A stretch of 34,855 bases of DNA, taken from positions 1 to 34,855 of the forward strand of contig JACQVX010000005.1 in assembly GCA_016209495.1 (NCBI GenBank), given 5' to 3'. The notes under the pieces are model-generated. The model saw only the letters and a list, made by a program, of their open reading frames with translations. It was not told where the DNA came from and made no database searches. The number at the start of each line of letters is the position of its first letter. Position 1 is the first letter of the stretch. Below, piece after piece: positions 14,871 through 22,769 of the stretch. This DNA is from Planctomycetota bacterium. GTDB lineage: Bacteria > Planctomycetota > JACQVX01. The translations under genes were made by a program, and so were the position numbers.

Positions 14871-15018
14871 GCCTCTCGTCCCCTCTCAGTGGTCGCTCAG
14901 GCCGCGATACAGGCTCGCTACGCCCCCCGTGCATCCGCGATGGGCCTCCGGGGCCATCGCCGTTTCCGGCCTCGTCCCGGGGCGCCCTGCGGCCCCAGGC
15001 GCCATGCGGGTTTCTGGC

Positions 15019-15040
15019 TTGGTGCCAAATAGGTGCCAAC
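15019..15040. repeat. Right arm-type repeat
   Basis: Exact copy of 6430-6451 with two GGTGCCAA words. It lies between the putative integrase promoter and the integrase start, so integrase bound here could also repress its own gene. A more degenerate related stretch lies at 14953-14978. Confidence 0.65.
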
Positions 15041-15059
15041 TTTCATGCTGCATTGTGTC

Positions 15060-15088
15060 AAAGGTAGCAATCATGGCATCGCTAGTCA
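15060..15088 (-). promoter_or_regulatory. Putative sigma70-type promoter for the integrase operon
   Basis: Read leftward: TTGACT (15088-15083), 17-bp spacer, TACCTT (15065-15060), in a locally AT-richer stretch between attR and int. The leader would be about 180 nt and include the arm repeat. Inferred from match to consensus only. Confidence 0.5.
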
Positions 15089-15153
15089 AGCCTTATTCTA
15101 TACGGCTTTGCGGGCAATTGGCAGTCTATCGGCATGGCCCCAAGGGCGTCAAG

Positions 15154-15206
15154 GGCGGTTTCCTAAACCGCAGGCCGGCGGTTCGAGTCCGCCCGGGCGT
15201 ACCAGA
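15154..15206. repeat. attR (53-bp direct repeat, tRNA 3' fragment)
   Basis: Identical to 6334-6386. It holds only the 3' half of tRNA-Arg, from the anticodon arm to CCA, and has no 5' half beside it. This is the original chromosomal 3' end displaced by integration. Confidence 0.92.
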
Positions 15207-15258
15207 GTACGTGCAGATCGCAACGGCCATGCGGGGATGCGCGGTCCCTCGCACGGAT

Positions 15259-16206
15259 CTAGTCCATGGCCGTGTGCCCACCCGCGAGATTGCAGAAACG
15301 TCCCAGGTCGAGGCGTTCCCGCACGGACCGCGGGAGCTTGAGTCGGCCGAGGGTAAGGACCCCCAGGAAGTCCTGGTCGTAGGCCAGGCCGGTGCGCGGA
15401 CGGGCGTGGGCCGGGTCCTCCGGGTCCAGGTAGGTTCCGAAGAGCCGATCCCAGAGGGTGGTGAAGTTGCCGTAGTTGCCCTCGATGCCGACGGCGTGGT
15501 GGAGGAGATGCTCCTGGGGCGAGGCCAGGGCCGCCCAGCGGAACCATCTCTGCACGGCGGGTAGGCGCCGCAGGGCCGAGGAATGGTTCGCCGTGCCGAT
15601 CAAGGCCTGGGCGAAGAGCACGAGCTTCAGGGGACCCGTGTCCCAGGCATCCAGACCTGCCAGGCCGGCCAATGCGTAGGTGGTGACGAGCGTCAACACG
15701 GTGCGCGGGACGTTGGCGACCACGGTGAAGGGGCGGGCGGCGATGCCGGGCATGTAGACAGCCACGTGGTTCGGGAGGTGGTGGTACTCGTGGGTGAACC
15801 AGAGGAGCCGTCCGTGGAGGAGGTGTCGGTGAATGAGGTAGTCCCAGAGGCCGAGGAGGTAGAACGTCCCCACGGTGACCCCAGCCGTGGCGAGGGGCGT
15901 GAGGGGGCGACAATCCGACGAGCGACCCAGGAGGAGTCCCACCGCCCGGCGGGCGGCCTCGTCCAGGTGGGCCAGGGAGGGGACGACGGCGAACCCGGCG
16001 AACTGGATGGCCGCATAGACCGCGAGGACCAGCCCGAGGAAGAAGGCGGTCCCAAGCCAGTGTGGGTCCCGCCGGCCGCCGCGCAGGTGTTGTTCCGCAA
16101 GGTCCGCGGTGGCGAGGGCGAGACCTGTCCCGGTGGCTATGGCGAAGAGCACATGGCCGCTCATCAGCCAGAGGACTGGCGCAACGTCGTGACCTCTTCC
16201 ACGCAT
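15259..16206 (-). CDS. Fatty acid hydroxylase / sterol desaturase family membrane protein
   Basis: About 315 residues with several membrane segments (VAPVLWLMSGHVLFAIATG, TAFFLGLVLAVYAAIQFAGF, AGVTVGTFYLLGLWDYL). The di-iron histidine boxes of the family are present: HRHLLH, THEYHH, NHSS and HLLHH, followed by NYGNFTTLWDRLFGTY. Members hydroxylate or desaturate lipids or sterols at the membrane using O2. The substrate is unknown here. The start at 16206 is chosen because it gives a full first membrane segment; ATG 16164 is the alternative, and neither has a clear ribosome site. It is the first host gene after attR. Confidence 0.82.
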   Translation of the reverse strand: MRGRGHDVAPVLWLMSGHVLFAIATGTGLALATADLAEQHLRGGRRDPHWLGTAFFLGLVLAVYAAIQFAGFAVVPSLAHLDEAARRAVGLLLGRSSDCRPLTPLATAGVTVGTFYLLGLWDYLIHRHLLHGRLLWFTHEYHHLPNHVAVYMPGIAARPFTVVANVPRTVLTLVTTYALAGLAGLDAWDTGPLKLVLFAQALIGTANHSSALRRLPAVQRWFRWAALASPQEHLLHHAVGIEGNYGNFTTLWDRLFGTYLDPEDPAHARPRTGLAYDQDFLGVLTLGRLKLPRSVRERLDLGRFCNLAGGHTAMD

Positions 16207-16482
16207 GAGGGAGGTGCCGGCAGGGAGCGGACATCCCTCCGGCTTGCCCCTGCCAGGTGCAATCCAGTGTTTCGCTCGTGGCGCGCAGGACGGCGCGTCT
16301 GGGCGCCGGCGGTCCGTCGCGCCTGTCGCGGGGCTGTCGTAGCCTGCGGGGCTGCATGGCCACCTCTCCGGATGTCCGGACCACACATCCCCCCCGTCCG
16401 AATCCTCGCGGCCCACTACACGGCACGAGGCAATGGTGCCTGGCTTGAACGCGCCCAGGATGGCCGTGCCGCGAGATTTGGC

Positions 16483-16510
16483 TTGACGCCTTCACGGCCG
16501 TGAATAGACT
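16483..16510 (+). promoter_or_regulatory. Putative promoter for the GH5 gene
   Basis: TTGACG (16483-16488), 16-bp spacer, TAGACT (16505-16510). Transcription would begin near 16517, after the in-frame GTG at 16500, supporting ATG 16551 as the start. The rest of 16207-16482 shows no gene. Confidence 0.5.
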
Positions 16511-16550
16511 GGGCCCTCCACCCCAACGGGGTCTGGGAGTCGGGAACCCC

Positions 16551-18140
16551 ATGGTGCAAGAAGCGCGCGGCGGTCCTGCGACTGCCCGAGTGGTCCTCGC
16601 CGTGGCCGCCACGGTGGCCATGGCGGCCTGCGCGCCCAGCGGCGGTGGTGGCGGGCCGCAGGCCGCCCTCGCCACGGCCCGCGGCGGAGCTGCGGTCCCG
16701 GGCGCCTCGGCGGCGGCCGGCGTCGCGCCGGCCGCGGGGTGGCTTCGAGTCGAGGGCCGCTTCCTGCGCGACGCCGCCGGGCGCGCGGTCATCCTGCGCG
16801 GGCTCAACGTGGCCGCCTCCGCCAAGGAGGCCCCCTACCTCCCCTGGCAGACCGAGGCGGACCTGGACCGTCTGGCCGGCTGGGGCTTCGATGCCGTGCG
16901 GCTACTCCTCCAGTGGCGCGCCATCGAACCCGACCCGGGGCGCATCGACCAGGCCTACCTGGACCAGGTGGCCCTCCGGGTGCGCTGGCTGGCGGACCGT
17001 GGGGTCTGGGTCGTCCTGGACATGCATCAGGACGTCTACGGCGGCCGCTATGGGGGCAATGGAGCCCCGGACTGGGCGAGCCCGGTGCCGCCGGTGATCC
17101 CCCCGGCCCTCCTCTCCGGGCTGCCCTGGTTCGTCCACTACGGCAAGCCGGAGGTCGTGGCCGCCTACGACCTCTTCTGGGCCAACGCCCCCGCGCCGGA
17201 CGGGGTGGGGCTGCAGGATCACCTCGCACAAGCCTGGTCCGCGGTGGCGAGGCGCTTCCGCGGGGAGGCCGCGGTGGCGGGCTATGACCTCTACAACGAG
17301 CCCTACTACGGGTCCGACGTGGTGCGACTCCCGGCCGCTGTCCTCCAGGCCGACCCCCTGGTCGCCTTCAAGCTGCACCGGCTCTCCGACCCGCCGGTCC
17401 TCGCCCCCCTCCTCGCCGCCATGGGCGGTCCCCACGGGGCCTTCGAACGATCGAAGCTCGCCCCCTTCTATGCCAGGGTCATGGCCGCCTTGCGGGCCGA
17501 GGACCCGGACCACGTGGTGTTCCTGGAACCCGCGGCCCTCTCGAACATGGGCATCCCCACGGGACTGCCGCGCCCCCTGGACCCCCAGACCGCCCTCATC
17601 CCCCACTACTACGACCCCCAGGCCCAGGATGGACAGCGACCCTACGACGGCGATGCGCGCCGCATGGACGCGGCCCTGGGAGCCCTGGCCTCGGTCTGGG
17701 ATGCCCCCATGGTCCTGGGAGAGTTCGGCAACATGCCCGACGGTCTGGCGGGGAACCGGGACTACCTGAGGGACCTCCACGCGGCCCTGGACCGCCACTT
17801 TGCCGGCGGCATGTGGTGGGAGTGGGGGCCCGCCCTCGCCGCTCGCGGGGACCTGGACGGCCTGACCCGCGCCTACCCGCGCCGCGTCCCCGGCGCGCCG
17901 CTCGACCTGCGCTTCGACCCTGCGACCTCGGTCCTGGAACTGCGCCACACGACGGGGCCCTCGGACCGGGCCCCCCTGGAGATCGCCCTGCCGGCGGCCC
18001 GCTATCCCAGGGGCGTCCGGGTGGACTCCAGCGACCCCACGGGGGCGTGGACCATGGACCACGACGCGATCCGGGGCATCCTGACGGTCCACCACGACCC
18101 GAGCCGCCCGCTGCACTCCATCCGCGTGAGCCCGCGCTAG
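16551..18140 (+). CDS. GH5 glycosidase lipoprotein, endoglycoceramidase-like
   Basis: A 529-residue protein. The signal peptide ends in the lipobox MAAC, followed by a Gly/Ala/Pro linker to about residue 62. A TIM-barrel of GH5 follows: LRGLNVAASAKEAPY, GFDAVRLLLQWRAIEP, VWVVLDMHQDVYGG, and YDLYNEPYYG with acid/base E250 and MVLGEFGN with nucleophile E391. The C-terminal beta domain (about 440-529: LDLRFDPATSVLELRH) resembles that of endoglycoceramidases and related glycolipid hydrolases. It likely cleaves beta-linked glycolipids or oligosaccharides outside the cell or in the periplasm. An alpha/beta hydrolase gene follows 11 bp later. Confidence 0.85.
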   Translation: MVQEARGGPATARVVLAVAATVAMAACAPSGGGGGPQAALATARGGAAVPGASAAAGVAPAAGWLRVEGRFLRDAAGRAVILRGLNVAASAKEAPYLPWQTEADLDRLAGWGFDAVRLLLQWRAIEPDPGRIDQAYLDQVALRVRWLADRGVWVVLDMHQDVYGGRYGGNGAPDWASPVPPVIPPALLSGLPWFVHYGKPEVVAAYDLFWANAPAPDGVGLQDHLAQAWSAVARRFRGEAAVAGYDLYNEPYYGSDVVRLPAAVLQADPLVAFKLHRLSDPPVLAPLLAAMGGPHGAFERSKLAPFYARVMAALRAEDPDHVVFLEPAALSNMGIPTGLPRPLDPQTALIPHYYDPQAQDGQRPYDGDARRMDAALGALASVWDAPMVLGEFGNMPDGLAGNRDYLRDLHAALDRHFAGGMWWEWGPALAARGDLDGLTRAYPRRVPGAPLDLRFDPATSVLELRHTTGPSDRAPLEIALPAARYPRGVRVDSSDPTGAWTMDHDAIRGILTVHHDPSRPLHSIRVSPR

Positions 18141-18151
18141 GGCCGGCGCAC

Positions 18152-19003
18152 ATGCCTACCCTCGACGCCGGCGGCGTCCGCCACCACTACCAGGACCGGG
18201 GCGAGGGGCCGCCGGTCCTCCTGCTGCACTGCTGGACGGGCAACCATTCCCTGTGGGCGGATCCGGTGGAGGGGCTGGCCGGGCGCTTCCGGTGCATCGC
18301 CCCGGATTTCCGCGGGCATGGCCAGACCGCGGGGGGAGGTGAGCTCTCGCCGCGGGCCCTGGCCTCCGACGTCCTCGCCCTGGCCGATGCCCTGGGCCTC
18401 CACGCGGGCGGCGTCGGGCCGGCCCTGGTGGGCCACAGCCTAGGAGGCATGGTGGCCCTGGAGCTGGCCCTGGCCCGGCCGGAGGCCTTCCCCCGGCTGG
18501 CCCTCATCTCCAGCTCCGCCTGTCTGGGCCAGCTCGCCCTCAGCCGCCACGCGGCCCGCGTCGCCGACCGCCTCCTCGCCACCGGGCGCGTCCCGGCCTT
18601 CCTGAAGGGCTGGGTCGTGAGCCTGGGCCTGGTCCACCCCTCCGCGCCGACGGAGGTCCGGCGGCGGATCCGTGAGGCGATCCTGGCCGTGCCGGACCCG
18701 GTGGCCCGCTCGTGCCTGCGCGGGCTCCGGCACCTGGACCTCCGGGGGAGGCTGTCGGAGGTTCGCGCACCCACCCTCGTCGTGGTGGGGCGGCAGGACC
18801 TCTGCGCGGGGCCGCGCCACTCGCGCCTCCTGGCGGCTGGCATCTCAGGGGCCCGCCTCGAGGTCCTGGAGGCCTGCGGTCACTTCCCCATGCTGGAGCG
18901 GCCGGAGGCGCTCCTCCGGCTCCTGGCGGACTTCCTCGGCCCCCTGGCGCGGACGCGAAGGCCGTCCCAGCGGAAACGGCCTCCGTCCGCTCGACGCGCC
19001 TAG
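18152..19003 (+). CDS. Alpha/beta-fold hydrolase
   Basis: A 283-residue cytoplasmic enzyme. The oxyanion loop is LLLHCWTGNHSLW, the nucleophile elbow GHSLGG (Ser96), the acid Asp216 in VVVGRQDLCAG and the base His244 in ACGHFPML. Length and order fit the family, which includes esterases, lactonases and C-C hydrolases; the substrate cannot be told. It starts 11 bp after the GH5 stop and is probably cotranscribed, so it may act on a product released by that enzyme. The C-terminal tail (TRRPSQRKRPPSARRA) is basic and disordered. Confidence 0.83.
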   Translation: MPTLDAGGVRHHYQDRGEGPPVLLLHCWTGNHSLWADPVEGLAGRFRCIAPDFRGHGQTAGGGELSPRALASDVLALADALGLHAGGVGPALVGHSLGGMVALELALARPEAFPRLALISSSACLGQLALSRHAARVADRLLATGRVPAFLKGWVVSLGLVHPSAPTEVRRRIREAILAVPDPVARSCLRGLRHLDLRGRLSEVRAPTLVVVGRQDLCAGPRHSRLLAAGISGARLEVLEACGHFPMLERPEALLRLLADFLGPLARTRRPSQRKRPPSARRA

Positions 19004-19040
19004 GGGGGAAATCGGTGGGGGCCGCCGAGGTCCCCCCCCC
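19003..19040. terminator. Weak G/C-run hairpin between convergent genes
   Basis: A G6 run at 19003-19008 can pair with the C run at 19032-19040 around an inner CGG/CCG pairing. It lies between the converging hydrolase and MglA-like genes and could stop transcription from either side. No U tract, so tentative. Confidence 0.28.
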
Positions 19041-19046
19041 AATGCA

Positions 19047-20372
19047 TCAGAACCAGCCCAGCGTGTGCAGGTACCACGCCGCCGCGGTCAGGGTGCACAA
19101 GGGCAGGACGACCACGAGCAGGATCCACACGAGCCTTCCCGAACCAGCCGCCGGGCCAGCCTCCGGTGGTTTCTCGGCCGGGACCCGCGTGCGCCTGGGA
19201 CCGCGCGGGGTTGGCCCCGGTGCGGGGGCCACGGCCTCCGGGGCCGCCTCCGGGGCGGGCGAGGCGCTCGCCTCCGGTGCCGGTGCGTCCGGGGGCGGGG
19301 TGTCCGCCTGCACGGCGGGGAGCATGGCCCGGGAGTCCTTGGCCAGGACGTCCCCGACGGCCGCGTCCAGGTCCCGGTCCAGGCGCTCGGCGAAGGGGTC
19401 GACGGCGGGGACCCGCTGCAGTCCGAGGTTCGTCGCGTTGAGCACCTCGTAGATGGCGTCGGAGGCCGCGGCCTCGGGGGCGGGGACCCCGAGGATCTGC
19501 GCGCGGCGGAGCTGGACCGTGGCTACGGGGTCTACGTCGGCACCATTGGGCAGGGGCGCCTCGAGGGTCGCCGCGGGCGCCGGGGGCGCCGCACCGGCGG
19601 CCCCGCCGGGGGCGCCCGGTGCGCCCTCGGTCCGCGCGCCGTGGGCCTGGCCGGCCTTCCGGGGCCGGGGCGCGGTGGGGGCGGGAGCGGCGTCGGGGGC
19701 GCCCCCTTCCCCCGCGGTGGGGGCGGGGGGAGGGGCGGCCGCCGAAGGTCCGCCCCGGGGCAGCCTGAGCTGTTTCGCGTTGAGGGAGTCCAGCACGAGG
19801 GAGGTGATGGTCTTCAGGGTGGGGAAGACCCCCTTCCCCTGGGTGGCCACCGCCTCGAAGCTCGGGACGTCATAAATGTTCACTTTTTCCTGAAGGACGG
19901 CCAGGTCCAGGGCCCCCGCGACGTCGCGCTTGTTCCACTGGATCACCAGGGGCACCGAGCGGACGCTCAGGTTGTAGGCCCCCAGGTTCTCGATGAGGTT
20001 GTTGAAGCTCTCGATGTCGGCATCGAGGCGGTCGGGAGAGGAGTCGGCGACGAAGATCAGCCCGTCCACGCCCTGGAGGACCACCTTGCGGGTGGCGTTG
20101 TAGTAGACCTGGCCGGGGACCGTGTAGAGGTGGAATCGGGTGGTCATGCCCGCCACCTGGCCCAGGTCCACGGGGAGGAAGTCGAAGAAGAGGGTCCGGT
20201 CCCCCTCCTTGCCGTCCACCCCCTCGGTCTTGATGGAGGTGAGCTGGCCCTTCCGCTCGCCGGGGATCTTGGCGTGGATGACCTCGAGGTTCGTGGTCTT
20301 CCCGCTCAGTCCGGGGCCGTAGTAGACGAGCTTGCAGTGGACCTGCCTGCGCGCGAAGTTGACCTGGACCAC
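19047..20372 (-). CDS. MglA-like small GTPase fused to a C-terminal membrane anchor
   Basis: A 441-residue protein. Residues 1 to about 200 are an MglA-type Ras-like domain: P-loop GPGLSGKT (19-26), TLFFDFLPVDLG, switch region YTVPGQVYYNATRK, NKRD, and FEAVATQGKGVF. MglA sets front-rear polarity in Myxococcus gliding; relatives regulate polar motility. Classical MglA is about 195 residues. Here about 210 residues rich in Ala, Pro and Gly follow (probably disordered, with a short helical island near NATNLGLQRVPAVDPF), then a single membrane helix (VWILLVVVLPLCTLTAAAWYL) at the very C-terminus. This gives a tail-anchored GTPase. No mglB is seen nearby. Confidence 0.85.
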   Translation of the reverse strand: MVQVNFARRQVHCKLVYYGPGLSGKTTNLEVIHAKIPGERKGQLTSIKTEGVDGKEGDRTLFFDFLPVDLGQVAGMTTRFHLYTVPGQVYYNATRKVVLQGVDGLIFVADSSPDRLDADIESFNNLIENLGAYNLSVRSVPLVIQWNKRDVAGALDLAVLQEKVNIYDVPSFEAVATQGKGVFPTLKTITSLVLDSLNAKQLRLPRGGPSAAAPPPAPTAGEGGAPDAAPAPTAPRPRKAGQAHGARTEGAPGAPGGAAGAAPPAPAATLEAPLPNGADVDPVATVQLRRAQILGVPAPEAAASDAIYEVLNATNLGLQRVPAVDPFAERLDRDLDAAVGDVLAKDSRAMLPAVQADTPPPDAPAPEASASPAPEAAPEAVAPAPGPTPRGPRRTRVPAEKPPEAGPAAGSGRLVWILLVVVLPLCTLTAAAWYLHTLGWF

Positions 20373-20484
20373 GAATTGTTCCCTGTGGACCGTCCGGGCA
20401 GCCCATGGGAGGCACCGGAAGGCGCACGAATGCTAGCACGCCCCCCGGGGGGATTCAAACCCGCCAGGGGGGCGAGGACGCCGC

Positions 20485-21903
20485 TCAGAACTGCAGCGAG
20501 GCGTTGAAGCTCCCCACCGCGTCCGAGCTGGAGGGGTTGAGACCCGCCCCGGCGCTTGCCTCCAGGACGAATTCGAAGAGGCGCGCCCGGAGCCCCAGGA
20601 GGCCCAGGGCCGGGGGGTCCTCCAGGTAGGCGAGGTTGTCGAAGGCGCTGGTGTGGCCCTGGACCTGGGCGATGGCGGTGCAGCCCTCCAGGCGCGCGAG
20701 CGTGCTGGCGAGGGCCCGGAACGGCACCGCCAGCGCCACGCCTCCGTACTGGACGTCCTTCATCTCGATGCGTTGCCGGCCGGCGCCGCGGTCGGTGAAG
20801 ACCCCCTGGGGTCCCACCACCACATGGCCGCCGCCCAGGTGCAGCAGGGCCGCGCCCACCCGCTGGCTCAGGGCTACCCCGCCCCACGCATCCGGGCTCC
20901 CCTTGGAGACGAAGTGGTCGGACCCAATACCCAGATTGCCGCCGGCGACCAGGGCACCGGAGAAGCCCCGGCCACGGCTCTGGAGGACCATCCACCGGGC
21001 CCGGGCACCGGCGCCGCGCATGTGGAATCCCTCGCCCACGAGCTGGTTCCCGGCCGGGGTGTCGCCGGTGAATAGGGGCTCGGCCGGGTCGTTGTCCCGG
21101 AAGACCTGGACGTCGGTCCGGTTCTGGGTCTCCAGCCGTGCCAGGTCCAGCCATGCCTCCAGGTCCAGCCTCCGGGCCAGTCCGTGGCCCAGGACCATCC
21201 GCAGGTTGTGGAAGGACCCCCGATAGCCGTTGAGGGCCTGCTGCCCCGGCCGCGCCCCCGCGCTGGCCGAGCCGGAGAAGACCTCCTGCCCCATGGCCAC
21301 CCTCCACGCGCCACCGGTCCTCGTGTAGCCGGCCTCCAGGGTGGGGACGTGGACCAGGGCGTGGAGGAAGGACAGGTTCGAGATGGCGAGCGGGTCCCCC
21401 AGCCGCTCGTTGAGGTCGTGCTCCCCCCGGGCGCGGAACTCCTCCAGGGTGGGCAGGGCACCGAACCGGGCGCGGTCCTCCGGCCCCTCGGGGGCCAGGA
21501 CCGTATCCACGCGGTAGCGCCGGCCGGGGACGAGGAGGGCGCTCTCCCGCCCGGCCAGGTAGCCCTCGCGGTCGAAGAGCACGTAGAGGTGCTCGGTGGG
21601 GAAGACCTGGGCCGAGAACGAGACCTCGTAGCGCCCATCGGGGTCCGTCCGCGTGCGACCGAGGACGACCGGGTCCCACTGGTCCCTCCCGGACTGGTAG
21701 ACGGTCACGTCCACCTCGGCCAGGGGGTGCAGGACCTGCGCGCGGTCGCCCCGGAGGCCCGCGAGGGACGTGGCGGGCCCCCCCGAAGCGCCCAGGTCGC
21801 CGCGGCGCCAGACCTCGCCCTGGACCTGCATGCGGGTCCGGCCGCACCCGGCCGCCGCCACGAGGGCCGCCGCCACCGCGACGAGACGGAGATGGCGTGT
21901 CAC
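20485..21903 (-). CDS. Outer-membrane lipoprotein with carboxypeptidase-like domain and DUF3187-like barrel
   Basis: A 472-residue protein from GTG 21903: signal peptide VTRHLRLVAVAAALVAAAG before Cys20. Residues of about 45-130 look like a carboxypeptidase-regulatory/beta-sandwich domain (AEVDVTVYQSG, TRTDPDGRYEVSF, YVLFDREGYLAGRE). The remainder has alternating beta strands typical of an outer-membrane barrel (LRMVLGHGLARRLDLEAWLD, AGARARWMVLQSRGRGF), ending GSFNASLQF with a terminal Phe. The pattern resembles DUF3187 proteins; the function is unknown. The MglA-like gene follows 112 bp downstream, so they may share a transcript. It is divergent from the HNH gene. Confidence 0.7.
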   Translation of the reverse strand: MTRHLRLVAVAAALVAAAGCGRTRMQVQGEVWRRGDLGASGGPATSLAGLRGDRAQVLHPLAEVDVTVYQSGRDQWDPVVLGRTRTDPDGRYEVSFSAQVFPTEHLYVLFDREGYLAGRESALLVPGRRYRVDTVLAPEGPEDRARFGALPTLEEFRARGEHDLNERLGDPLAISNLSFLHALVHVPTLEAGYTRTGGAWRVAMGQEVFSGSASAGARPGQQALNGYRGSFHNLRMVLGHGLARRLDLEAWLDLARLETQNRTDVQVFRDNDPAEPLFTGDTPAGNQLVGEGFHMRGAGARARWMVLQSRGRGFSGALVAGGNLGIGSDHFVSKGSPDAWGGVALSQRVGAALLHLGGGHVVVGPQGVFTDRGAGRQRIEMKDVQYGGVALAVPFRALASTLARLEGCTAIAQVQGHTSAFDNLAYLEDPPALGLLGLRARLFEFVLEASAGAGLNPSSSDAVGSFNASLQF

Positions 21904-21957
21904 ATTAACATGGGATATCGACCGTGCGGTCGCCCGGCCGCAGGGGCCGGCCGGGGT

Positions 21958-21986
21958 TTGACCCCCCGGGGACCCTGGTGTACCCT
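21958..21986 (+). promoter_or_regulatory. Putative promoter for the HNH gene
   Basis: TTGACC (21958-21963), 17-bp spacer, TACCCT (21981-21986), giving a leader of about 20 nt before ATG 22012. No ribosome site is evident. Confidence 0.5.
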
Positions 21987-22011
21987 GGCGCGCCGACCGA
22001 CGATCGCCAGC

Positions 22012-22605
22012 ATGCAAGACGCCAAGGGCCTCTACGCTCACGTCCTCGTCCTGAATCGTCACTACGCGCCCATCCATATCGTCACGGTGCGCCGGGCCCT
22101 GTGTCTGATGTGCAAGGGCGCGGCCGAGGCCGTGGACCAGGACGGGGACGGGGTGGTGGTCTCCTACGACTTTGCGCGATGGATGGACTTCGCCCCCGTC
22201 GGGGGAAACGGGGACGACGCCATCCACGGCCCCACCTATCTCTTCCGCGTACCCCGGGTGGTGCGCCTGGTGGGCTACGACCGCTACCCGCGCATCCGCG
22301 TCAAGCTCACGAGGCGGAACCTCATGGCGAGGGACGACTACACCTGCCAGTACTGCGGCCGGCCGGGGTCCTACCGGCGGCTCACGCTCGATCACGTGAC
22401 CCCGCGCTCCGAGGGAGGACCGGACACCTGGACGAACCTGGTGACGGCCTGCGCGGCCTGCAACGATCGGAAGGGCGGGCGAACCCCGGTGGCGGCGGGG
22501 ATGCGCCTGCGCCGCGACCCGGTGGAGCCTCATCGGAACCCGGTCCTCACCATCCGGATGCGGAGCGAGAGGTACCGCACCTGGCGCCTCTTCATCCCGG
22601 ACTAG
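22012..22605 (+). CDS. HNH endonuclease family protein
   Basis: A 197-residue protein. The C-terminal HNH core has two zinc CxxC pairs (CQYC, CAAC) and LTLDHVTPRSEGG...WTNLVTACAACNDRKG, where DH and N are the catalytic signature. The N-terminal part (VLVLNRHYAPIHIVTVRRAL, MCKGAAEAV) is the usual N-terminal region of the chromosomal HNH group that is widespread in bacteria. They nick or cut DNA, perhaps in repair, but the physiological role is not settled. Its own promoter is likely upstream. It converges with the PilZ gene across an inverted-repeat block. Confidence 0.85.
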   Translation: MQDAKGLYAHVLVLNRHYAPIHIVTVRRALCLMCKGAAEAVDQDGDGVVVSYDFARWMDFAPVGGNGDDAIHGPTYLFRVPRVVRLVGYDRYPRIRVKLTRRNLMARDDYTCQYCGRPGSYRRLTLDHVTPRSEGGPDTWTNLVTACAACNDRKGGRTPVAAGMRLRRDPVEPHRNPVLTIRMRSERYRTWRLFIPD

Positions 22606-22769
22606 GGACCCGTCACGAAACCACTGCTACATTCGGCCGGCTGCGGCGGCGCCATACCTCGTCGCTCCTCCTCCGCGTATCGTTCCATTGATACCCGTCG
22701 TCGTCGTTTCTCGTCTGGCGCCGCCTCGCTCGGCCTCGGTGTCTGACGCACCTGTTTCGTGACGGGTCC
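22606..22769. repeat. 164-bp nested inverted-repeat block between stop codons
   Basis: Terminal 16-bp perfect inverted repeats (GGACCCGTCACGAAAC at 22606-22621 and its complement at 22754-22769) enclose a 10-bp inner pair (22645-22654 with 22716-22725) and a small apex hairpin (22677-22681 with 22690-22694). The left repeat begins right after the HNH stop, and the right repeat ends at the PilZ stop. It could be a MITE, a structured RNA or a two-way terminator. Confidence 0.65.

Larger units (their letters stand above)
6334..15206. mobile_element. 8.8-kb integrative element in tRNA-Arg
   Basis: Perfect 53-bp direct repeats of the tRNA 3' half bound the element (6334-6386 and 15154-15206). Between them lie a tyrosine integrase next to the right end, an AlpA-like HTH protein, Prim-Pol helicase, RadA-like ATPase, small membrane proteins and two lipoprotein cargo genes. 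Paired 22-bp repeats lie inside each end. No portal, terminase, capsid, tail, relaxase or mating-pair gene is recognisable. The best description is a small self-replicating integrative element or satellite of unknown class. Confidence 0.9.

Noticed and set aside
15154-15206. A second tRNA-Arg gene
   Set aside because: Only the 3' half is present, with no acceptor 5' strand or D arm; it is attR.
18672-20507. A 611-codon plus-strand frame opposite the MglA-like gene
   Set aside because: Low-complexity antisense read-out; the minus strand holds a full GTPase domain.
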